Assembly: GCA_002479645.1 (NCBI GenBank)
Contig: DLOO01000052.1
Coordinates: 33,270 to 39,628 of the forward strand
DNA length: 6,359 nt
From: Lachnoclostridium sp. UBA7482
GTDB lineage: Bacteria; Bacillota; Clostridia; Lachnospirales; Lachnospiraceae
Direction: 5' to 3'
This document shows positions 1 to 5,301 of the stretch, piece after piece. The position numbers and the translations under genes are program-made. The notes beneath the pieces are model-generated. The model ran no database searches. It was not told the origin of the DNA and saw only the letters and a program-made list of their open reading frames with translations. Position 1 is the stretch's first letter, and the number at the start of each line of letters is the position of its first letter.

Positions 1-280
1 ATTCGCCGTCCAAACGGTAGGTCGTCACTTCATAGCCCGCATGGTTCCACAGGACAGTCACCGTACCGTGCGCAATGCCGGTGTCTACCGTATGCGCAAA
101 CAGGCTTTTCATCTCCGAAGGGCTTGCAGAAGTCGTAATATCCCAGTCCTCCGGCTCACGTCCCATAAGAGAATCCCTTACGCAGCCGCCCACCGCATAG
201 GCCTCAAACCCCGCCTGCTCCAAGATCCGAATGATGCTTGTCACCGCCTGCGGCAACGCAATTCTTTCATCCCGCTGCAT
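1..280 (-). CDS. cca: CCA-adding tRNA nucleotidyltransferase, N-terminal part (runs off left edge)
   Basis: This is the first 93 codons of a class II nucleotidyltransferase that adds or repairs the 3' CCA end of tRNA in the cytoplasm. Visible motifs are GGCVRD at residues 31-36, the catalytic DWDITTSA at 45-52 (the metal-binding aspartates are D45 and D47), HGTVTV at 71-76, and YRLDGE at 88-93, which in the family continues with Y and the next motif. The order and spacing match the head domain of bacterial CCA enzymes and the related poly(A) polymerase I. The start at 280 is chosen because GAGGGAGG lies just upstream at 286-293. An in-frame ATG at 295 would put that ribosome site inside the gene and has none of its own. 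A promoter lies close upstream. The C-terminal domains that would separate CCA enzyme from poly(A) polymerase are outside the window; in Clostridia the CCA enzyme is the expected identity. Confidence 0.93.
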   Translation of the reverse strand, partial: MQRDERIALPQAVTSIIRILEQAGFEAYAVGGCVRDSLMGREPEDWDITTSASPSEMKSLFAHTVDTGIAHGTVTVLWNHAGYEVTTYRLDGE

Positions 281-299
281 AACATCCTCCCTCATTACC

Positions 300-320
300 G
301 TGATACAATTTTTGTATCAC
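300..320. repeat. Perfect inverted repeat over the CCA-gene -10 region (possible operator)
   Basis: The arms GTGATACAA (300-308) and TTGTATCAC (312-320) are exact reverse complements separated by TTT. The repeat covers the -10 and the predicted transcription start of the leftward promoter. A second perfect inverted repeat, ACAAAATC / GATTTTGT (319-326 and 329-336), abuts it inside the promoter spacer. No run of T follows on either strand, so an operator fits better than a terminator. No known regulator can be named. Confidence 0.5.
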
Positions 321-339
321 AAAATCGGGATTTTGTCAA
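311..339 (-). promoter_or_regulatory. Sigma-70-type promoter for the CCA enzyme gene
   Basis: On the minus strand a perfect TTGACA (339-334) is followed after exactly 17 bases by TACAAA (316-311), preceded by TG plus one base, an extended -10. The predicted start of transcription near 304 gives a short leader of about 25 nt. The -10 lies within a perfect inverted repeat at 300-320. No transcript data are available, so this is a sequence call. Confidence 0.6.
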
Positions 340-346
340 ATTCCCG
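318..346 (-). terminator. Weak candidate terminator after the ferritin-like gene
   Basis: Read leftward after the stop at 361, the sequence 346-326 can fold into a stem of CGGGA and TCCCG with an A.A mismatch, three further T-A pairs and a GAC loop, followed by ATTTTGTG (325-318). The T tract is short and the element overlaps the promoter of the next gene, so it may be leaky or not a terminator at all. Confidence 0.3.
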
Positions 347-360
347 GCGCTTCCCCTCGC

Positions 361-795
361 CTACAAATACGCCTTCATCCCGTCGCGGAGCCACTCCTCG
401 AGCTTGATGATACGTTTGCAGAGGTTCTTCGATTTTTCATCGGCCGCCCGGTATTTGTTGAGATATTTTTCAAGCGATTTCACCCCCATATCGCAGCCGT
501 CCGTAATCAGATCCGCAATCGTCTTGTCCGAGTCATGCATTGCCATCTTGTAGTTCGTTTTGAACCAGGACATGGTCTGTGCCATCGGGCTCGGCTCCTT
601 GCCGTCATCGTGATATTCGTGCAGTAACGCCGTAATCTCATCCTGCAGAGATTCGTGTTCGTCCTTGCTGTTTTTGAGGATTCGTTTCAGGTTCCCGTCG
701 CTGACATTATCAAGGACATCCTTGATGGCGCTGATGCCCATTTTCGCACCGGCGTCGCACTCGCGCAGCAGACGGATGGTATCATTTTCAATCAT
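361..795 (-). CDS. Small ferritin-like / DUF2383-like helical protein, function unknown
   Basis: This is a 144-aa all-helical soluble protein with no signal peptide or membrane segment. It has four predicted amphipathic helices, roughly residues 3-30, 34-61, 70-101 and 103-142, with a Pro-containing turn (KEPSPM, 66-71) in the middle. The overall look (RECDAGAKMG near the N-terminus, DEHESLQDE at 45-53) recalls the DUF2383 / PA2169-like ferritin-superfamily bundles. The family is recalled, not searched, and a complete di-iron ligand set is not obvious. The start at 795 is preferred over an in-frame ATG at 807: GGAGG lies at 805-801, five bases before the 795 ATG, and it overlaps the 807 ATG, which has no ribosome site. 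The gene lies upstream of the CCA enzyme gene in the same direction, but that gene has its own promoter. It is divergent from the DUF1508 operon. Proteins of this type are often linked to stress; that is inference. Confidence 0.8.
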   Translation of the reverse strand: MIENDTIRLLRECDAGAKMGISAIKDVLDNVSDGNLKRILKNSKDEHESLQDEITALLHEYHDDGKEPSPMAQTMSWFKTNYKMAMHDSDKTIADLITDGCDMGVKSLEKYLNKYRAADEKSKNLCKRIIKLEEWLRDGMKAYL

Positions 796-861
796 AAGAG
801 CCTCCATAAAATAATTTTGCAGACAGTATGTGTATTTTTTGTAAAATCATACAATTCGACC

Positions 862-939
862 GGATTTTCCCACAAAATCGGTTGACAGTTTCGGCCGCGG
901 AATTTATACTTGAATTATCGGAAAATGCCGGGAAAATCC
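862..939. repeat. 10-bp inverted repeat flanking the DUF1508 promoter
   Basis: GGATTTTCCC at 862-871 and its exact reverse complement GGGAAAATCC at 930-939 bracket the -35 and -10 hexamers. The right copy also forms the top of a leader hairpin. It could be a pair of regulator sites or chance in AT-rich DNA. Confidence 0.35.
882..910 (+). promoter_or_regulatory. Near-consensus sigma-70-type promoter of the DUF1508 operon
   Basis: TTGACA at 882-887 and TATACT at 905-910 are separated by exactly 17 bases; eleven of twelve hexamer positions match consensus. The spacer contains the palindrome CGGCCG. Transcription should start near 917, leaving a leader of about 65 nt. The strength of the elements suggests high expression. 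Confidence 0.8.
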
Positions 940-949
940 CTGCATTTTC
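921..949 (+). promoter_or_regulatory. Leader stem-loop in the DUF1508 mRNA 5' UTR
   Basis: GAAAATGC (921-928) pairs perfectly with GCATTTTC (942-949). After a single C/T mismatch the stem continues with GGGA/TCCC (930-933 and 937-940) closing an AAA loop, giving 12 pairs in total. It sits a few bases after the predicted transcript start and 20 bases before the ribosome site (969-976), which it does not sequester. A 5' stabilising hairpin or a protein site is more likely than a riboswitch. No T tract follows, so it is not a terminator. Confidence 0.5.
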
Positions 950-982
950 AAAACTTGTTTTACATTTCAGGAGGAGATTATC

Positions 983-1351
983 ATGGGTAAATTTGTAATT
1001 CGCGAAACTAAGACCGGTGTCAAGTTTGACTTAAAGGCCGGCAATGGTGAAGTAATCGCCACTTCCGAGGTTTACACAACAGAGGCTGCCTGCAAGAACG
1101 GTATCGCTTCCGTACAGAAGAATGCACCGGCTGCAAACATCGAGGATCAGACCGTAGAAGGTTTTGCTGTCGAGAAGAATCCGAAGTTTGAGATTTATAC
1201 CGACAAGGCAGGCGAGTTCCGTTTCCGTCTTAAGGCAACCAACGGTCAGATTATCGCTGTCAGCGAAGGCTACAAGGCAATGGCAAGCTGCAAGAACGGT
1301 ATCGCCTCCGTTCAGAAGAACGCTGTAGACGCAGCAATCGTAAAAGAGTGA
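983..1351 (+). CDS. Tandem DUF1508 (YegP-like, UPF0339) protein
   Basis: This is a 122-aa soluble protein made of two copies of the DUF1508 fold, residues about 3-48 and 68-114. Each ends in the same CKNGIASVQKNA segment (37-48 and 103-114), an exact 66-residue offset. The second copy carries the classic FEIYTDKAGEFRFRLKATNGQ signature; the first is more diverged and lacks the FEIY start. The encoding DNA is also near-identical over about 30 bases (around 1091 and 1289), consistent with internal duplication. The molecular function of the family is not established. The start is set by AGGAGGAG at 969-976, six bases before the ATG. The gene is driven by a near-consensus promoter and followed 25 bases later by the 70-aa gene, so the two are probably one transcript. 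The charged, non-membrane sequence suggests a cytoplasmic location. Confidence 0.93.
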   Translation: MGKFVIRETKTGVKFDLKAGNGEVIATSEVYTTEAACKNGIASVQKNAPAANIEDQTVEGFAVEKNPKFEIYTDKAGEFRFRLKATNGQIIAVSEGYKAMASCKNGIASVQKNAVDAAIVKE

Positions 1352-1376
1352 TTTGACGAAAGGAGAGTATGGAACC

Positions 1377-1589
1377 ATGGATATCAAGGAACAGATTGAA
1401 GGCGCTGTAAGCAAGATCACCGGCGATAAGGATTTGCAGGAGAAGTTCAAGAAGGATCCCGAAAAGACCGTTGAGAGCGTACTTGGCGTTAACATTCCGG
1501 ACGGCGCTGTTGATAAGGTCGTAGCCGGCGTTAAGGCAAAGATGGGCGCAGGCAAGATCGGCGGCATTCTGGGCAAGCTTGGTCTGTAA
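1377..1589 (+). CDS. 70-aa small protein with Gly/Lys-rich tail, function unknown
   Basis: This small soluble protein has two parts. The helical N-terminal half (MDIKEQIEGAV, then LQEKFKKDPEKTVESVLGV at about 20-38) leads into NIPDGAVDKVV. A cationic, glycine-rich tail follows at about 52-70 (VKAKMGAGKIGG, then ILGKLGL). The KFKKDP...LGVNIPDG stretch resembles Nif11/NHLP-type leader domains, in which a DP-containing helix is followed by a Gly-x-x-hydrophobic-Pro turn. This likeness is from memory only. No cysteine, serine or threonine is present in the tail, and no maturation enzyme or peptidase is nearby. The ATG at 1377 is chosen because AAAGGAGAG (1359-1367) precedes it. A TTG at 1353 would add eight residues but contains the ribosome site. 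It shares an operon with the DUF1508 gene and ends just before a strong terminator. Confidence 0.85.
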   Translation: MDIKEQIEGAVSKITGDKDLQEKFKKDPEKTVESVLGVNIPDGAVDKVVAGVKAKMGAGKIGGILGKLGL

Positions 1590-1592
1590 TTT

Positions 1593-1664
1593 TATAAGGA
1601 CATTTGTAAAAAGAACCTCCCGGGTAATCTAAGTGTTAGATTGGTCGGGAGGTTTTGTCCTATA
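1593..1664. terminator. Long bidirectional Rho-independent terminator between convergent units
   Basis: AACCTCCCG (1614-1622) pairs perfectly with CGGGAGGTT (1646-1654). Inside, AATCTAA (1626-1632) pairs with TTAGATT (1636-1642) around a GTG loop, with a short imperfect joint between the two stems. Rightward the stem is followed by TTTTG; leftward it is followed by CTTTTTAC, so it can stop both the DUF1508 operon and the leftward ABC operon. AGGACA (1597-1602) and TGTCCT (1656-1661) extend the symmetry outward. Confidence 0.9.
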
Positions 1665-1673
1665 AGCCGTAAA

Positions 1674-1757
1674 TCATACATCATCTTCCTGAAAAAGGTG
1701 CTCAATTACCATTGTCAGTGCCGCTGCGATTCGATACAGAGCTTTTTCATCTGTCAA
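1674..1757 (-). CDS. Candidate 27-aa ORF overlapping the last permease stop
   Basis: After the final permease, a reading frame of 27 residues runs from a TTG whose last two bases are the first two of the permease TGA (a TTGA overlap) to a TGA at 1676-1674, ten bases before the terminator. Its sequence, TDEKALYRIAAALTMVIEHL then FQEDDV, is protein-like and amphipathic. The overlap copies the junction style of the other genes in this operon. Against it: there is no clear ribosome site, TTG is a weak start, and the frame is open further upstream inside the permease, so it may be a chance shadow. I do not recognise it. Confidence 0.28.
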   Translation of the reverse strand: MTDEKALYRIAAALTMVIEHLFQEDDV

Positions 1758-2560
1758 TTGCCTGAACTTTTGTAGAAGCGTATGCTGAACCTCCAGAAAA
1801 GATAAGCTGCAAGATACATCAGAATACCGATAATAGGCGTGAGGTACATATATACTTTGGGGTATGCCGCCATGTCACTTTTCCGCAGAAGGTACTGTGC
1901 AGGGAAATAATTCACGAATGCGAACGGCATGACGTATATCATTATAATCTGTATGACCTTGTTGAAGATACTGATCGGGTAGCCCGCAAATTTGCGCATA
2001 TTCCAGTAAATCATCGCCTTGAGGCTATCCGTCTGCAGCAGATATATGTTCAGCGCTGCGAGAAGCAAAAACACTGCCCCTTGTATCAGCACACCGCCCA
2101 AGATTGTGAATATGTAATACACCACACTGAACATATCCCATTTGATTCCTACCTTTCCTGCCGAGATCAGAAACAGCACCAGCCCCAATCCGCCGTGACC
2201 TATCGCTGCAAACCAGTCGGAGTTTGCGAATACGATCTGAAACAGCAGCCCTCTCGGACGGAGAATGAACCTGTCGAAACTGCCGTCACGAACGGTGCGC
2301 CCGAAATCTCTTAATCCCGTGAAGAAGATTATCATTATCCCATAGGTTAGGAAAAGCAGACTGAAAAGAAAGAACATCTCGTAGATATCCCAGCCGTTTA
2401 GCGTATCAAATTTCATCAGCGTTAGCCATATGACGATGATGCCCGTCGCCTCACGCAAAAATACAGCGAGCGATCTCAGCACGGCATCTATGCGATACTG
2501 GAACCACGCCTTTGCGGTAGTCCTTGTATATACTGCCATCAAATGCAATGTGTCTTTCAT
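1754..2560 (-). CDS. ABC-2 type exporter permease (COG3694-like)
   Basis: This 268-aa polytopic membrane protein has about six hydrophobic segments, near residues 30-49, 62-83, 121-135, 145-170, 203-219 and 239-256, and no signal peptide. The motif GSFDRFILRPRGLLFQ at 93-108 and the segment YPISIFNKVIQII (194-206) through VNYFPA (216-221) are typical of the COG3694 half of the COG4586/4587/3694 exporters. The C-terminal end RFYKSSGN also fits the family. It should form the transmembrane pore as a heterodimer with the permease encoded immediately upstream. AAGGAGG (2572-2566) lies five bases before the ATG and inside the upstream gene, whose stop is separated from this start by one base, so translation is probably coupled. 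The substrate cannot be read from sequence. Members of this group have been tied to export of toxic compounds, and that is the limit of the inference. Confidence 0.88.
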   Translation of the reverse strand: MKDTLHLMAVYTRTTAKAWFQYRIDAVLRSLAVFLREATGIIVIWLTLMKFDTLNGWDIYEMFFLFSLLFLTYGIMIIFFTGLRDFGRTVRDGSFDRFILRPRGLLFQIVFANSDWFAAIGHGGLGLVLFLISAGKVGIKWDMFSVVYYIFTILGGVLIQGAVFLLLAALNIYLLQTDSLKAMIYWNMRKFAGYPISIFNKVIQIIMIYVMPFAFVNYFPAQYLLRKSDMAAYPKVYMYLTPIIGILMYLAAYLFWRFSIRFYKSSGN

Positions 2561-2561
2561 C

Positions 2562-3349
2562 TCAGCCTCCTTGAACGACGAGCTTTTGCTGTCCTTTTTT
2601 CCACAAAACGTTCCCTACGGCATATATAACGACTATCCATACTATCTGTATGATGCATTTTTCTGCCGTTTCCCTGAAAGATAGCTGACCGAGATATATT
2701 TGCACAGGTGTGAAATATATCGAAGCAAACGGCGTGAAGTCGAGTACTTTGCGTATTCCCTCAGGCATGAACCACAGAGGTATCATCGAGCCGGAGAGAA
2801 CATTTATGAACACGTTCTTTATCGTAGTAATGCTCCATACGTTTATCAGCCAGAACGAGGTCATCTGAATGGCAAAGCTTATGGAAAAAAGCACACCAAA
2901 GCCGAGTATAGCGCTTATAACAAAAAGCAGCAGCTCTGTTGCCCCCGCAGGTGCGCTCATGCCCGTTGTAAGCAGTGCTACCGCAAGTACAGGCATGAAT
3001 TTGAATATCAGGTCAAATAGCGAATTGCCGACATTCTCAGCTATCATTCTTCCCTTGAAGCTGATAGGGCGAAGAAGCTCGGTGGATATGCTGCCGTCCG
3101 ATATCTTGCCTGGCAGAAAATAGTCATTTGGCGAAAAAACTGCGCCAAGTCCCAACGAAAGCACAAAATTTGTCGTGACCGCTTTTAGCGTTATCCCATC
3201 GACCTGTTCGGCACCATGGTATAGTACACGATATATCTCATAGAAGATAAAGAACTGCAATAATGTCGAGAGTATGCTCATAAGGTGGTCAAAACGGTAA
3301 GCGCTCCTGCCGAGAAAGTTTTTTTCGCATAAGCAAAGTAAGCTGTCAT
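2562..3349 (-). CDS. ABC-2 type exporter permease (COG4587-like), frame broken by a homopolymer indel
   Basis: As read, an uninterrupted frame of 239 codons begins at an ATG at 3281, but that ATG has no ribosome site and cuts off the family's N-terminus. A much better start is the ATG at 3349: it forms an ATGA overlap with the upstream ATPase stop and has AAGGAGG (3363-3357) seven bases away. That frame hits a stop (TGA, 3280-3278) overlapping the ATG at 3281. Adding one A to the A7 tract (forward T7 at 3319-3325) joins the two frames as MTAYFAYAKK, then NFLGRSAYRFDHL, then MSILSTLLQF, giving 262 residues, the usual length. About six membrane segments follow, including one with PLWFMPEGIRKVLDFTPFAS, the typical loop before the last segments. 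It should pair with the downstream permease. Whether the break is real or an assembly error is open. Confidence 0.82.
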
Positions 3350-4329
3350 ACCGTTTCCTCCTTGCTGTATATCTTACGGATAATACTCTCGATATCCGAC
3401 TCGGTTATGTTTATATCACGCACACTGTATTTTTGCAGGAGCTCTGCCATGATATCGTTGATATGTATCTCTTTGCCGAATATGAAGCTCTTGTGACGAG
3501 GGTCGGTATCCACTGTTTCTACTCCCTCTATCGGCTCTGTCACGGTATCGGTCATGAATTCAACTTCGAGCTTTCGTGATGAGCCGTACTTCTCGCGCAC
3601 GCCCATAAGCGTACCGTCATAGACCTTGCTGCCTTCGTCAATGATTATTACTCGGTTGCAGGTCTTTTCGATATCCTGCATATCGTGGGTGGTGAATATC
3701 ATAGTCACGTTATCCTCTGCATTGAGCTCACGGATAAAGCTGCGTATCGCTTCCTTGCCGAGAACGTCCACACCTATCGTGGGCTCATCGAAGAAGACTA
3801 TCTCGGGAGAGTGCAACAGTGCCGCCGCGATATCCGAACGCATACGCTGCCCGAGCGAAAGCTGACGCACAGGCTGATCTATAAATCCGCTCATATCAAG
3901 CATTTCTGTGAAGCGGTCAAGGTTTTTTCTGTAGGTATCGTCGGGTATGCGGTATATGGCTTTCAACAGCTCGAAGCTGTCCTTCACTGGCAAGTCCCAT
4001 TGCAGTTGAGACTTCTGTCCGAAAACCACGCCTATTCTGCCGACATAGTTTTTGCGCTGCTTGTAGGGAACTGCTCCCGAGCATATTATCTCGCCGCTGT
4101 CAGGGTAAAGTATGCCCGAAAGCATTTTTATTGTCGTGGATTTTCCGGCGCCGTTTGGTCCGATGAAGCCAACCATCTCGCCCTTTTCAATAGAAAAGCT
4201 GATATCCTTTACGGCTTCTCTCTTTTCGTACTTCGGCACGAAAAGATTGGCAATCATGCCCGGTATACCGCTCCTGCGTTTACTTACATGGTATGTCTTT
4301 TTGATATTTTTCACTTCAATGAAACTCAT
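3346..4329 (-). CDS. ABC exporter ATPase 1 (COG4586-like)
   Basis: This 327-aa cytoplasmic nucleotide-binding subunit has all catalytic motifs: Walker A GPNGAGKST at 57-65, Q-loop glutamine at 105 in VVFGQKSQLQWDLP, signature LSLGQRMR at 157-164, Walker B EIVFFDEPT at 176-184 with catalytic E182, D-loop GVD at 186-188 and switch histidine H215 (TTHDMQ). Residues 12-38 contain the extra basic insertion (HVSKRRSGIPGM, NLFVPKYEKREAV) between the first strand and Walker A that marks COG4586 ATPases. A C-terminal domain of about 80 residues follows. The start has AAAGGTGG (4343-4336) six bases upstream and forms an ATGA overlap with the stop of ATPase 2; its own stop overlaps the permease start in the same way. 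It should power the two adjacent ABC-2 permeases, either as a homodimer or paired with ATPase 2. Confidence 0.94.
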   Translation of the reverse strand: MSFIEVKNIKKTYHVSKRRSGIPGMIANLFVPKYEKREAVKDISFSIEKGEMVGFIGPNGAGKSTTIKMLSGILYPDSGEIICSGAVPYKQRKNYVGRIGVVFGQKSQLQWDLPVKDSFELLKAIYRIPDDTYRKNLDRFTEMLDMSGFIDQPVRQLSLGQRMRSDIAAALLHSPEIVFFDEPTIGVDVLGKEAIRSFIRELNAEDNVTMIFTTHDMQDIEKTCNRVIIIDEGSKVYDGTLMGVREKYGSSRKLEVEFMTDTVTEPIEGVETVDTDPRHKSFIFGKEIHINDIMAELLQKYSVRDINITESDIESIIRKIYSKEETV

Positions 4330-5216
4330 TTTCTGCCACCTTTCTGTAGTATCAATTGTTCGAGATCGGGTTTGTGTATGCTTATTTCCCTTATCTCTGT
4401 CTGTTTCAAAAGCAATGCCATGATCTCTGCCGCTGTTATGTGGTTCGAGGCGTATTCAAGAGTAAGCGTATCGCCGTTCAGCGAAAATCTGCGTATCGGA
4501 AGATCGTCAAGATCGGGTATACTGCCGCCGAGCTTTACTGTTATCGTGTTTATTGGCATAAAACGACTCTGAAGGTTGTTCATGCTCCCACAGAAAATCA
4601 GCTTTCCTGCGTCAAGTATCGCAAATCTGCTGCACACCCTTGAAACGCTCGCCATATCGTGAGAGGTTAGGAGTACAGCCGTTCCACGGGAAGAGATCTC
4701 CTTGATGATATCACACAGCGCAGATTTTCCGTTCTCATCGAGTCCGACATTCGGTTCATCGAGCAGCACCAGCTTGGGCTCATAAATAAATGCAGCGCCG
4801 AGCTCCGCACGCATTTTCTGACCAAGGGAAAGGTCTTTTACTCGCCTGCCTGAAAGCTCCGAGAACCCCAGCCTTTCCGAAAGTTCTGTATACCTGTGTT
4901 TGAATATGTCTTTCGGCATACGATACACGGCGGATATCGTCTCGAAGCCCTGCAAAACAGTATCTTCTCTGTCAAGCAGCGGTATACCTGCAATGAAAGT
5001 GCTTATATCCGAAGCATATCTCTGCCGGTATCTCATGGGGTCTTTGCCAAGTGTCCACACCTTGCCGCTTTCAGGAGCAAGAAGTCCGCAGGCAAGTTTT
5101 ATAAGGGTAGTCTTTCCCGAACCCGAAGTCCCTATGAGACCCACAACTTCGCCTTTTGGAACGCTCAGCGTCACTTTGGAAATGTTATATTTGCTGACAT
5201 CTTCAAAATTTATCAT
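4326..5216 (-). CDS. ABC exporter ATPase 2, divergent Q-loop
   Basis: This second nucleotide-binding subunit of 296 aa has Walker A GTSGSGKTT at 29-37, signature LSLGQKMR at 129-136, Walker B KLVLLDEPN at 148-156 with E154 intact, D-loop GLD at 158-160 and switch histidine H186. The signature and C-terminal layout follow ATPase 1, but it lacks the basic N-terminal insertion. At the Q-loop it has FIAGIPLLD (74-82), where ATPase 1 has FGQKSQLQW, so glycine sits where the coupling glutamine is expected. The start at 5216 is preferred over an upstream ATG at 5285: AGGAGG (5226-5221) lies four bases before it and the hairpin region would otherwise be translated. It is the first gene of the ABC unit, behind a promoter with LytTR-type repeats. 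It probably makes a heterodimer with ATPase 1. Confidence 0.9.
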   Translation of the reverse strand: MINFEDVSKYNISKVTLSVPKGEVVGLIGTSGSGKTTLIKLACGLLAPESGKVWTLGKDPMRYRQRYASDISTFIAGIPLLDREDTVLQGFETISAVYRMPKDIFKHRYTELSERLGFSELSGRRVKDLSLGQKMRAELGAAFIYEPKLVLLDEPNVGLDENGKSALCDIIKEISSRGTAVLLTSHDMASVSRVCSRFAILDAGKLIFCGSMNNLQSRFMPINTITVKLGGSIPDLDDLPIRRFSLNGDTLTLEYASNHITAAEIMALLLKQTEIREISIHKPDLEQLILQKGGRK

Positions 5217-5232
5217 ATTGCCTCCTGAAATA

Positions 5233-5261
5233 ATTATATCCCTCGCATGGCTAAATTGCGA
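5233..5261 (-). promoter_or_regulatory. Candidate activator-dependent promoter of the ABC operon
   Basis: A perfect TATAAT lies at 5238-5233 on the minus strand. Seventeen bases upstream the -35 position reads TCGCAA (5261-5256), only three matches to TTGACA, as expected for a promoter needing an activator. Transcription would start near 5227, giving a leader of only about ten bases beginning at the ribosome site. That short leader is the main weakness of the call. Confidence 0.5.
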
Positions 5262-5267
5262 GGGATA
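5237..5267. repeat. 11-bp inverted repeat overlapping the ABC promoter
   Basis: TATCCCTCGCA (5237-5247) and TGCGAGGGATA (5257-5267) are exact reverse complements around a 9-base loop. The left arm enters the TATAAT and the right arm covers the -35 position. In RNA from the kinase gene it would form a GC-rich hairpin followed by TAATTATTT, so it might act as a weak terminator or attenuator between kinase and ABC genes. As DNA it could be a repressor site. Confidence 0.6.
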
Positions 5268-5301
5268 GGGATGAACGACATTCACACAGGGATAAACGAC
5301 A
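5268..5301 (-). promoter_or_regulatory. Paired direct repeats with 21-bp period: candidate LytTR operator
   Basis: On the minus strand TGTCGTTTATCCC (5301-5289) is followed by TGTCGTTCATCCC (5280-5268), 12 of 13 bases identical, with starts exactly 21 bases apart. LytTR regulators such as AgrA and ComE bind about 9-bp direct repeats with a period near 21-22, two helical turns. The pair ends six bases upstream of the candidate -35. The distal copy lies within the last codons of the kinase gene. Confidence 0.62.

Noticed and set aside
41..553. Plus-strand open frame of 170 codons spanning the cca start and the ferritin-like gene
   Set aside because: It crosses a promoter region and two supported minus-strand genes; the translation is Arg/His-rich without domain signs.
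1031..1576. Minus-strand open frame of 181 codons opposite the DUF1508 operon
   Set aside because: It is a shadow of two well-supported plus-strand genes, low in complexity and without family motifs.
1785..1800. GGAGG (1794-1790, minus strand) as ribosome site for a downstream small gene
   Set aside because: No start codon lies at a workable distance in the frame of the 27-aa ORF; it is part of the permease coding sequence.
3685..4572. Long plus-strand open frame of 295 codons opposite the two ATPase genes
   Set aside because: It lies antisense to two clear ATPases with all motifs, has no recognisable domain and no ribosome site, and is explained by codon bias on the other strand.
5217..5285. 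N-terminal extension of ATPase 2 to an ATG at 5285
   Set aside because: The extra 23 residues would be encoded by the palindrome and repeats, and the ribosome site sits at 5226-5221 before the inner ATG.
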